NCBI GenBank assembly: GCA_009780925.1 | Contig: WQZC01000003.1 | Coordinates: 1 to 40,144 of the forward strand | Length of the DNA: 40,144 nt | From: Actinomycetes bacterium | GTDB taxonomy: Bacteria > Actinomycetota > Actinomycetes > Mycobacteriales > Jatrophihabitantaceae | Direction of reading: 5' to 3' | Shown: positions 9,670 through 16,956 of the stretch, in pieces | How positions within the stretch are numbered: the stretch's first letter is position 1 | Layout of the letters: every line of letters starts with the position of its first letter | Translations under genes and position numbers: made by a program | The notes under the pieces: model-generated | What the model saw: the letters and a program-made list of their open reading frames with translations, nothing else | Databases searched by the model: none | Told to the model about the DNA's origin: nothing

Positions 9670-12600
9670 CAGAGCCTGACCCGATGCTGGCGGGCCAGCC
9701 CGGCGACGGCGATGACCAGGCCAGTGGCGATCAGCGCGAGGCCGCCGCAGACGCCGGCCAACGACCGCCCAGCGCTGGCGCCGGCGAACCCAGTGGAAAT
9801 CATTGCGCCGCTGCCCTGCGCGGATCCGTATCGAGACGGCGTCACCAGGAATGTCTCGGCCATCTCGCCCTGCCGGGTGCTGACCACCGTCTTCCCAGTG
9901 GCCGCGTCGGCCCACGACTCAACGAAGTTGAAGCAACCGGTCGCCGCCGTGGCGAACGGCGAGCTGGTGAACTCCCCGTCGCCGACGGTGTGGATCGGGG
10001 TGATCCGGCCGGCGATCGGAGCGGACGTGAAATCGGCGGCGTCGCAGTTGCCCGCCGCGTTCGGCGCGACCGGCCCGAGAATCACGCCGGTGACCGTGCC
10101 GATCCGGTCCCCGGTTCCCCAGAGCTTGATCAGATCTGTTATCAGCCCGCCCGCCGTGACCTGCGCCGCGCGCACCTCCGTGGTGATCTTCGGCTGGGCG
10201 GAGGGCTTGGCCCTGGGACTTGATGCGGCTTCCGGTGACGGGGTTGCCGAGCCGGCTGGCGCCTGCGGCGCGAGCCCCATCTCCGCGATCTCGCTGCCGA
10301 GGTCGGCGCTGAACACCAGCCGCGGCTCGCCGTCGGGGCCTGGTATGGCCAGCGATTCCACCGCCAGGTAGCAGGTGAGGTCTGCTGCGGACTTCGGGAA
10401 GGTGAGCGTGTTGGTCTCCACGGTCTGGTCGTGCTCGACCGTGATCGGGTCGAACCTGCCGGCGACCTGCGTGTCGTCAAAGGTCACCGACAGGCAGATG
10501 CCCATGGCGTCGGCGGGCTGCGGGCCGAGCACGTAGTCGATCAATGTTGTCGGCACACCGTGGGTGCCGCGGATCTGCGCTTTGTCGGCGAATCGCACCA
10601 TCGAGTCTGAGGCACTCGTCTTCCGGCTCAGGGTGGTGCTCGCGCTCGGGATCACCAGGGCGTAGCCCTCGTTCTCCGCGCCGGCCGGCGAGACGATGAC
10701 GGGCGCGGGCGTGGGCTCACCGTCCAGGGCCACCGGCGTATAGCTCACTTCGAACGTGCCACAGCCCACTTCCGCAGGAGCGTGCTCGGCCAGCGCGGTG
10801 GCCGAGCCGTCCGCGAGCAGCTCGAAGGTGTCGGTGGCCACCAACAGCGATGGCTCGGCGGCGATCCACTCCCGCCACTGGTCGCGGCCGTCCGGTGTCC
10901 CCGACCGCGGGCACAGCTCGCTGTCATTCGCGAAAGGACGGAAGTAATGGCGCACGTCGAAGGTGCCCACCGCGCTGGTCACCGCCGGCACGGAGGTCAC
11001 GCCCGCCACGGTCACCGAGTCCGACAACACGTCCCCGGGAGTCCCATACCGCTCCAGTGTTGACGTGTCGGCGGAGGGCACTGTGACCTGCGCGCATTCC
11101 CCTGGGGCTCCGTACGCGCTCGTGGCGACCGCCCCGGACGGGGTGACCGTCACCGTCTGCTGCCATGCCCACGCGCCCGCCTGGGTCGCGCTGGGGACCG
11201 GGCCGTCCACCCGGATCGCGCCCGAGGTGAAGCCGGGTGGGATCGGAGTGTGGTAGGTGCCGACCACTGCCGCCTCGGCAAGCTGCTGCGCGGTCAGCTC
11301 GTCGCACACGCCGCCGGGGACGAACTTGAGCCAACTGTCCAGGGTTCCCGACTCGCCGTCGTCACCGTTGATCTCAACCGCGTCGGACAGGCGCACGCCA
11401 AACGGAGTGGTCGACGCCAACACCTGCGATGACACAGTGATCAACGGAATTTTTGGGTTGCCCAACGCGATCTCGTAGCCGTCCGCCGCGTTCGCCGGCA
11501 CCTTGATCGTGAACGCCCCGTTGATGTAGTCCTCCGGCGGCGCGGTGGTCTCGGTCCACACCAGGGTGTGTCCCGGGGTGACACCGGGCAGCGTCTGTTT
11601 GCTGGTCTTCGAAGTCAGGCCGGTGGCGATGGTCGTGCCGTTCGTCGCGTCCACGACTTTGGAGAACACCGCGCCGGCGACGGGTGCCTTGTTCTGATCA
11701 CCGATCGTGTACTTCCACCAAACGATGTCGATTGTCGCGCTGACGCTGGCCTCGCCCTTGCCGGTGCGCGTTGTGTTCGAGGCGCCGAGGACGCCGAACA
11801 TCGTCTGTCCGCCGTTGCTCTGCGCGGTGTATTGGACCGGTTTCGGCGCGCCCGCAGAGACCACAGACGCGGTGAAGCTCATGGTGCCCCCGGGTTGGGC
11901 GACGGTGTAACGGAAAGTCGCGTCACCACTCGCGTTGGTGACCAGTTTGGTGGCGCTGACGGTGCCCTGGGTGGAGTTGAAACCCAAGGTGACCGTTACC
12001 CCGGCACCGGCTCCGGGCACGTGCACGGTACCGGTGTACTGCGTGTGCGCGCGAGTGGTCGAGTCGGATTTCGACACCAAGCCGGAAAACGTGGGTGTCC
12101 CGTAGGCCCCGCCGAAGTCGTGGGAGGCGGCGTATGCCCAGTGCGCGTCGGCGCGGGCCTTGCTGGTCGTCGTTCCATCAGCGCCGCTGAAGCTGCCCAG
12201 CCCGCTGTACATGGATGTGCTCGCCGGACGCGCCACGTGCACCTGTATCTCGGCTGCGACTTCCGCGATCTCCGCGTCGGTGTTGCCTGGCTGCCCGAAC
12301 AGCGCGATCATGCTCGCGGCGGTTTGCGCGTTGGGCAAGCTGGTCGCGGCCGTCGCCGCGTTGTACGTCATCCCGGGCGGATTCGCCCCGGCGGTGATGC
12401 AGTAGACCGGTCCCGTGCCCGAGATGTTGGGGATCTTCCAACCGACCGCCGGTTCGCCTATGCCCCAGCCCGGCCCGGTCATCAGGATTCCGCCGTAGTA
12501 GTCAGCGCCGGGCATCGGTGCCCAGCTGCCGGGCGTGCCGGCCCCCACCGATCTGCCGGCCAAACCGACTCCTCCCGCCACCAGCGCTGCCGCCAACAGC

Positions 12601-12770
12601 CAAACGCCGCTGCGGCGCGCCGCTCGCGCCGCTCGCGCGTCTGGTGCGCCGCCGGCCCGGTGTTCCGGCCGGTTCCCGTCGCGCGCTCGGGCGGCGCGTC
12701 GGCTTGTCGTCGCCGATGAGGTGCCACGCGCCGGCGTGCGGCGCCACTTACTGGGGTTTGGTGTTGCCAC
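9669..12770 (-). CDS. Large cell-surface protein: thioester-like, Ig-like and Cna-B-like domains with MISTG sorting signal
   Basis: A 1033-residue exported protein. It has a ~55-residue Arg/Ala-rich leader and a hydrophobic segment (WLLAAALVAGGVGLAG, residues 57-72). VYCITAG (C124) and AEIQVHV (Q176) resemble the Cys-Gln pair of thioester adhesin domains. Residues ~225-308 look like a bacterial Ig domain. Residues ~345-430 resemble a Cna-B/SpaA domain, with TETTAPPEDY giving the usual isopeptide acid (E407) and K353 in the first strand. The C-terminal half holds several beta-rich units, each with spaced cysteines and GTV/GTHGVPTTL-type strands. The C-terminus has MISTG (990-994), a hydrophobic segment and RQHRVRL, the layout of a sortase substrate. 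GTG 12770 has AAGGAG nine bases upstream. Domain calls are by eye; wall anchoring by the next gene is inferred. Confidence 0.85.
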   Translation of the reverse strand: MATPNPSKWRRTPARGTSSATTSRRAARARDGNRPEHRAGGAPDARAARAARRSGVWLLAAALVAGGVGLAGRSVGAGTPGSWAPMPGADYYGGILMTGPGWGIGEPAVGWKIPNISGTGPVYCITAGANPPGMTYNAATAATSLPNAQTAASMIALFGQPGNTDAEIAEVAAEIQVHVARPASTSMYSGLGSFSGADGTTTSKARADAHWAYAASHDFGGAYGTPTFSGLVSKSDSTTRAHTQYTGTVHVPGAGAGVTVTLGFNSTQGTVSATKLVTNASGDATFRYTVAQPGGTMSFTASVVSAGAPKPVQYTAQSNGGQTMFGVLGASNTTRTGKGEASVSATIDIVWWKYTIGDQNKAPVAGAVFSKVVDATNGTTIATGLTSKTSKQTLPGVTPGHTLVWTETTAPPEDYINGAFTIKVPANAADGYEIALGNPKIPLITVSSQVLASTTPFGVRLSDAVEINGDDGESGTLDSWLKFVPGGVCDELTAQQLAEAAVVGTYHTPIPPGFTSGAIRVDGPVPSATQAGAWAWQQTVTVTPSGAVATSAYGAPGECAQVTVPSADTSTLERYGTPGDVLSDSVTVAGVTSVPAVTSAVGTFDVRHYFRPFANDSELCPRSGTPDGRDQWREWIAAEPSLLVATDTFELLADGSATALAEHAPAEVGCGTFEVSYTPVALDGEPTPAPVIVSPAGAENEGYALVIPSASTTLSRKTSASDSMVRFADKAQIRGTHGVPTTLIDYVLGPQPADAMGICLSVTFDDTQVAGRFDPITVEHDQTVETNTLTFPKSAADLTCYLAVESLAIPGPDGEPRLVFSADLGSEIAEMGLAPQAPAGSATPSPEAASSPRAKPSAQPKITTEVRAAQVTAGGLITDLIKLWGTGDRIGTVTGVILGPVAPNAAGNCDAADFTSAPIAGRITPIHTVGDGEFTSSPFATAATGCFNFVESWADAATGKTVVSTRQGEMAETFLVTPSRYGSAQGSGAMISTGFAGASAGRSLAGVCGGLALIATGLVIAVAGLARQHRVRL

Positions 12771-12977
12771 GGTTCGGTTCTCCTTGATGGGAACGGCGTC
12801 GGCTGAGCCCGCGCGATGGCGGCTCGGCTGCCCGGGTGCCGTCCGGGCGACGCCTCGGTGACGGGATGCTGGTTCGTGCCTGGCGGTGGGCCGCGCCCCT
12901 GCGGTGGCGAGCGATCCCGAACCAGGCGTGGTGAGGGAGGTGTGATGCCGCGCGTCGCGCGGCGCAGATCGGTGGGT

Positions 12978-13502
12978 CTAGGGAGGGCTCGGCACGAGGC
13001 GGCCCGCGCGGGCTGACGCGCTGGCCGTGCCGCCGCCGAGGATCGGCAGTCGGACTGGGACGCGGACCGCGACGTCGACGGCCCCGCTGCGCCCGTCGAG
13101 TGCGAGGTCGGCTGCGCAGGAGACGAGCGCGGCGCCGTTGGCAGCGGCCACCCGAGCCGCCAGCGCGCAGCCGCTGGTGGCCGCGTCGGGGTCCAGGCCG
13201 ATCCGGCCGGCGGCGGCGAGCGCGGCCAAGTCGGCGGCGGTCTCGGCGCGATGGCGCGCCAGGACCGCGGTCTCACGCAACAGGAGGGCCACCCCGAGCA
13301 GGAGGACCAGAGTCGCGCAGGCGATCAGCCAGATGCTCGCCGAGCCGCGATCGGTCTGCTGTCGCCGATCCCTGCGGCGGTTCGCCGTGGTCGCGTCGGA
13401 CCGCGCCCCGGGCAGAGGCCGCTGGCGCGCTCGAGGGGCCTTCGGGTCGTCACGGCGTGAGCGGCGGCGACATCGCGATGCGGGGGAAGACGCGCGCCTC
13501 AT
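12978..13502 (-). CDS. TadG/TadE-like pilus-assembly protein (Rv3654c-like)
   Basis: A 174-residue protein with a 50-residue basic leader, the motif DRGSASIWLIACATLVLLLGV (helix ~52-72), then HRAETAADLAALAAAGR, the conserved segment of actinobacterial helicase/secretion-neighbourhood TadE-like proteins. Two cysteines follow (SGCALA and VSCAAD). It ends the tad operon. The ATG overlaps the stop of the upstream tadE (ATGA). Such proteins are minor pseudopilins or envelope components of Flp pili. The N-terminal leader is unusually long and Arg-rich. Confidence 0.8.
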   Translation of the reverse strand: MRRASSPASRCRRRSRRDDPKAPRARQRPLPGARSDATTANRRRDRRQQTDRGSASIWLIACATLVLLLGVALLLRETAVLARHRAETAADLAALAAAGRIGLDPDAATSGCALAARVAAANGAALVSCAADLALDGRSGAVDVAVRVPVRLPILGGGTASASARAGRLVPSPP

Positions 13503-13879
13503 GGGGGAATCCCGTCATCCACGGCGGGTTCGAGCGCCGCCACGGCGCTCTCGGTCAGGGTTATCGACGGCAGCCAGCTGGTCAGCGGGTGGACTTCCAC
13601 CGTCACTTGCGCGGTCAGTTCATCGCCGGAGCGAGTGATGGATATGTCGCGGGCGTGCGGGGTGATCTGGCGGGCGAGCCGGGTCGCCGCGCCGTCAGCG
13701 CCGCGGGCCGCCGCCCGGGCGGCTTCGCGCGCGGCGTCCTGGGCGCGCACCCGCTGGCCGGCGATCCCGACGACCACGAGCGCCATCAGCAGCAGCATCA
13801 CCAGCACGGGCATGGCAACCGCCAATTCGGCGGTTGCCATGCCCCGATCGTCGGTGTGCCAGGGCCGGTTGCGGGTCAT
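13499..13879 (-). CDS. tadE: TadE-like pseudopilin (Rv3655c-like)
   Basis: A 126-residue protein with a type IV/Flp-type leader: DDRG then MATAELAVAMPVLVMLLLMA. The expected prepilin cleavage is after Gly13, with Glu at +5. The helix is followed by QRVRAQDAAREAARAAARG, the TadE segment, and a short beta-rich domain. It should be processed by a prepilin peptidase not present in this window. It overlaps the next gene by four bases and follows the pilin gene by 14 bases. Confidence 0.85.
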   Translation of the reverse strand: MTRNRPWHTDDRGMATAELAVAMPVLVMLLLMALVVVGIAGQRVRAQDAAREAARAAARGADGAATRLARQITPHARDISITRSGDELTAQVTVEVHPLTSWLPSITLTESAVAALEPAVDDGIPP

Positions 13880-13893
13880 CGCGGCGCGTCCGC

Positions 13894-14091
13894 TCAGAGC
13901 GCGCTGAGGGCGGAGGAGATGATCGAGCTCAGCGCGGACTGGACCACGCCGCTCTGCACGACCTTGTAGAGCACCGCCGCGAAGGCCACTGCGGCCACGG
14001 TTCCGACCGCGTACTCAGCGGTGGTCATGCCGCGATCAGCGGCGCCGCGCAGGCGCCGGATCCGTTTCGCTATTCGTTCAGTGAGAGCCAT
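13894..14091 (-). CDS. Flp-like pilin, DUF4244 family (Rv3656c-like)
   Basis: A 65-residue small pilin candidate: basic leader, then DRG followed by MTTAEYAVGTVAAVAFAAVL and a short amphipathic tail. The pattern G/XXXXEY is the Flp prepilin cleavage motif (cleavage after Gly, Glu at +5, Tyr at +6). It is the major pilin candidate of the locus. ATG 14091 is chosen; TTG 14121 would add ten residues, and neither has a good ribosome binding site. It is upstream of tadE and probably in the same transcript. It is separated from the export genes by the opposing phzF-like gene. Confidence 0.85.
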   Translation of the reverse strand: MALTERIAKRIRRLRGAADRGMTTAEYAVGTVAAVAFAAVLYKVVQSGVVQSALSSIISSALSAL

Positions 14092-14379
14092 GAGGCAAGC
14101 CAACCGGTCAGGGGCGGACAACGCAGCCCGCGCGAGCGATCTGTGGACCCAGCGCGACCCTGTGGACGAGCGGGCGCGAGGTCGGGCGTGGCGCGCGGGC
14201 CCGAGGCCGCATGCGGCGCGGGGGCAAGGCCGGGTTTGGACGGGGGCGACCGAGGACGGGTTTGGTGCGCGGGCAGATGGTCGGGTGTGGCGAGCTGGGG
14301 CGACGGCTCATGGAACGGGCGGTAGCGTGCCACGGGAACCGTGAGCGACACCAAGCAGCGTGCGATCGGAGGACGCGAC

Positions 14380-15048
14380 GTGAGACTGGATGTGCTGAAG
14401 GTGTTCCTCGGCCCGGATGGCCGGGGCGGCAACCCACTCGGGATCTTCTTGGACGCTGCCGCGGTGCCGGCGCCGCGCCGGCAGGAGGTCGCCGCCGACC
14501 TTGGGTTCTCCGAGACGGTGTTCGTGACCGACGCCACGGCGGCGCGGCTGAGGATCCACACCCCGGCTGTGGAACTCCCGCTCGCGGGTCATCCGTTGGT
14601 GGGCGCCGCGTGGCTGCTGGCCGAGCGCGGGCAGGCGAGCGCGGTGCTGCGCCCGCCCGCCGGCGAGGTGCCCACCTGGTTCGCCGACGGGCGGACTTGG
14701 ATCAGCGCCCGTCCGGAATGGGGGCCGGAGTTCGAGACGCGGCAGCTCGTCGGGCCGGAGGACGTGGACCGCTGTGGAGCGGTCGGGCCGGGCGAGCGGC
14801 TGCAGGTCTGGGCGTGGGTGGACGAGCCGGCTGGCGTGCTGCGGACTCGCGTCTTCCCGACCGCGATGGGCATCGTCGAAGACGAGGCCACCGGTTCGGC
14901 CGCGCTCCGGCTCGGCGCGGCGCTGGGCCGTCCGCTGACGATCCGCCAAGGCGTTGGGTCGGAGCTGCTGGTGCGCCCTGACGTTGACGGGCGAGTCGCG
15001 GTCGGTGGCCGCGTGGCATTGGTCGAGTCGCGCGACTACCCGCTCTGA
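14380..15048 (+). CDS. PhzF-family isomerase/epimerase-like protein, short form
   Basis: A 222-residue member of the PhzF/diaminopimelate-epimerase fold. E45 in GFSETVFV matches the catalytic glutamate of PhzF. Also present are GNPLGIFLD near the N-terminus, LPLAGHPLVGAAW (~residues 68-80) and EDEATGSAAL (~170-179), the paired glycine/histidine and ATGSA signatures. Usual length is 260-300, so this form is trimmed. GTG 14380 follows GGAGG by seven bases; GTG 14341 is less likely. The substrate is unknown, and no phenazine genes are nearby. It sits on the opposite strand between the Flp pilin and tadC, splitting the otherwise contiguous tad cluster. Confidence 0.85.
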   Translation: MRLDVLKVFLGPDGRGGNPLGIFLDAAAVPAPRRQEVAADLGFSETVFVTDATAARLRIHTPAVELPLAGHPLVGAAWLLAERGQASAVLRPPAGEVPTWFADGRTWISARPEWGPEFETRQLVGPEDVDRCGAVGPGERLQVWAWVDEPAGVLRTRVFPTAMGIVEDEATGSAALRLGAALGRPLTIRQGVGSELLVRPDVDGRVAVGGRVALVESRDYPL

Positions 15049-15143
15049 CGGTTCGCCTTCGGCCCTGCCGCGCTCCCCGCCCTCCGCTGCCGAGCCACCC
15101 GCTGCGGGCGGAGCGTCAGGGCCAGAGGGGCACCAGAGGGGTA

Positions 15144-16064
15144 TCAGGGCAAGAGGCCGACGAAGGCGTCCCGGGCCACGCCGACCACGGTCGGCGCCAC
15201 GCCCAAACAGATGAACGCGGGCAGGAAGCACAACCCCAGCGGAGCGACGGACCAGATCCCGGCGCGCTGGGCGCGTGCTCGCGCCCCCGTCACCGCGTCG
15301 GCGCGCAGTTCGCCGGCCAGGCGCGCGAACCCGTCGGCCAGCCGAACGCCGCTCTCCGCGCTGCGGCAAGCGGTTCGGGCCACTGGCGCCAGCGCCGGGT
15401 CCGCGGCGAGCGCGCGCCAGGCGGTGGCCGGCTCCGCTCCGAGTCGCAGCAGCCCGGCGACCTGCGTCAGCTGCTTGCCCAGCTGATCCCCCGCGGCTGG
15501 TGCCGCGGCCGTCAGCGCGGCGGGCAGCGGCTGGCCCGCGGCCAGCGCCGCGGCCAACAGGTCCAATACCAGCGGCAGCGCCCGCTGGTCCTTGGCGCCG
15601 GGCGGGCTTGGGCCGCGGGCCTGGAACCGGCGCACCGCGAACCAGGTGGCCGGGGCGACCAGCGCGCCAACGGCCGCTCCGGCCAGCGGGCCGAACAAGG
15701 CCAGCGGGGTGACCGCCGCGCCGGCGGCGGCGAGCGCCGACAAGGTGGCGGATGGTGGGCGAGCCCCGGCCCGGGTCCGCGCGCCCGGTCGCGCGGCACG
15801 GCTCGTTCCCCGCCGAGACGGGAGCGTGGTGCCCAGGTGATCGACCAGCCGGTATGGAGGCGCGGTGCCCAGGCGATCGACCAGCCGAGACGGGAGCGCG
15901 GCGCCCAGGCGCGACCTGAGCCGGGACGGCTGGCCGACGCCGAGCCGACCAGCCACCTGGCGCGCCAACCGCTCCCCTGGCCAGCGATGCTGATGCGCGC
16001 CACGCTTCGCCGGTCGGCCGCCCAGCCAGAGCGCCGCCGCTAGCCACCACAACGCCGCGGTCAT
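15144..16064 (-). CDS. tadC: TadC-like pilus platform membrane protein (Rv3657c-like)
   Basis: A 306-residue type II secretion system F-domain protein. The first membrane segment is at 3-16. A basic low-complexity stretch with repeated PSRLVDRLG units spans ~45-90. Two membrane segments follow at ~107-140. The GspF-type cytoplasmic domain has DQRALPLVLDLLAAALAAGQ and ESGVRLADGFARLAGELRA, and a final hairpin (VAPLGLCFLPAFICLGVAP) near the C-terminus. It should form the inner-membrane platform with TadB. The repeat stretch encoded at 15822-15929 lies before the conserved domain and is not typical of TadC. Confidence 0.82.
   Translation of the reverse strand: MTAALWWLAAALWLGGRPAKRGAHQHRWPGERLARQVAGRLGVGQPSRLRSRLGAALPSRLVDRLGTAPPYRLVDHLGTTLPSRRGTSRAARPGARTRAGARPPSATLSALAAAGAAVTPLALFGPLAGAAVGALVAPATWFAVRRFQARGPSPPGAKDQRALPLVLDLLAAALAAGQPLPAALTAAAPAAGDQLGKQLTQVAGLLRLGAEPATAWRALAADPALAPVARTACRSAESGVRLADGFARLAGELRADAVTGARARAQRAGIWSVAPLGLCFLPAFICLGVAPTVVGVARDAFVGLLP
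15822..15929 (+). repeat. 36-bp in-frame tandem repeat within tadC
   Basis: Three copies (15822-15857, 15858-15893, 15894-15929) with shared core GCCCAGGCGATCGACCAGCC. A partial copy precedes the first. On the minus strand each unit encodes 12 residues of the form PSRLxxxLGxxx in the juxtamembrane region of TadC. Because the period is a multiple of three, copy changes keep the frame. Confidence 0.88.
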
Positions 16065-16125
16065 CGCCGCCCACCGCCTGGTGCCAGCCGCTCGGTCCGG
16101 GGAGCGGTGGCCCGCGCGCCAAGCT

Positions 16126-16956
16126 TCATGATCGTTCCGCTGCGGTGATCAGCCGCGCGGTCCAGGCCAGACCGGCCACATCGAGCATGACCCCGGCGAC
16201 GAGCAGTAGGTGACCGAGCCCGGTGCTGAGCAGAAGAGCGAGCGGCTTGGCCCCCAGGGCCGTGCCCATCGCGACTCCAAGCGCTGGCAGCCCGGCCAGC
16301 AACAGCGCCGACGATCGTGGCCCGGCCAGCGCGGCGCTAACCTCCCGGGCCTGTGCCGCACGGGCGAGCAGGTCGTCCTCGACCCGGGCCAGGATCGCGC
16401 CGGGCGCCGCGCCAGTCGCGATCGCCAATCGCCAGCCGTGGCCAATGGGGGCCAGCAGCTGGTCCGCCAGCAGTGCCTGGGCCACGTCGTCGCCCCGCTC
16501 GGCGGCCCGCGCGGCGGGTTGGAACGCCGGCGCCTCCGCAGCCGCCGCGCGGAGCGCGACCTCCGGCCGAGTGCCAGCCGCGAGCTCGGTGCGCAGCAGC
16601 CGAAGGCCGCCGGTGACCTGCGCGAGCCGCTGCCGGGATCGCCGCCTTCGAACCACGCGGTGCGCCGAGCCGACGCCGACGCCGCCGGCGACCCCGGCCA
16701 CCAACCCCACCGCCGGGCCGAACCGCGCGGCCAGCGCCAGCCCGGGCAGCGCCGCGACAACGGCGGCAGTGGGCGCGGGCGCCAGGCCGCGCGGCCAGTG
16801 GGCGCGGCGCGTCTTTGCCGCGGCGGGCGCGAGCCGGCCGGCCGCCACCAGGCGCCGCAACCGCGCCTCGCCGCTGCCCCGCGCTGGGCACACGGCCAGC
16901 GCGGCGGCCAGTGCGGCCCACGCCAACGCGATCCACCAAACTCGCACCGCGCTCAC
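16126..16956 (-). CDS. tadB: TadB-like pilus platform membrane protein (Rv3658c-like)
   Basis: A 276-residue T2SSF-domain protein. The N-terminal membrane segment is VWWIALAWAALAAALAV. Two helices around residues 60-100 (TAAVVAALPGLALAARF, GLVAGVAGGVGVG) follow, then the conserved cytoplasmic helices (LAQVTGGLRLLRTELAAGTR, AAERGDDVAQALLADQ), and two C-terminal membrane segments (SALLLAGLPALGVAMGTALG, LGHLLLVAGVMLDVAGLAW). GTG 16956 is chosen because it overlaps the tadA stop (GTGA). It partners TadC in the platform driven by the TadA ATPase. Confidence 0.85.
   Translation of the reverse strand: MSAVRVWWIALAWAALAAALAVCPARGSGEARLRRLVAAGRLAPAAAKTRRAHWPRGLAPAPTAAVVAALPGLALAARFGPAVGLVAGVAGGVGVGSAHRVVRRRRSRQRLAQVTGGLRLLRTELAAGTRPEVALRAAAAEAPAFQPAARAAERGDDVAQALLADQLLAPIGHGWRLAIATGAAPGAILARVEDDLLARAAQAREVSAALAGPRSSALLLAGLPALGVAMGTALGAKPLALLLSTGLGHLLLVAGVMLDVAGLAWTARLITAAERS

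Noticed and set aside
9670-9915. Longer sortase start
   Set aside because: The extra 82 codons only reread the surface-protein gene in another phase; the TGATG overlap gives a natural start at 9669.
14308-16122. 604-codon minus-strand frame over tadC and the PhzF-like gene
   Set aside because: Out of phase with tadC, with composition-driven sequence and no conserved motif.
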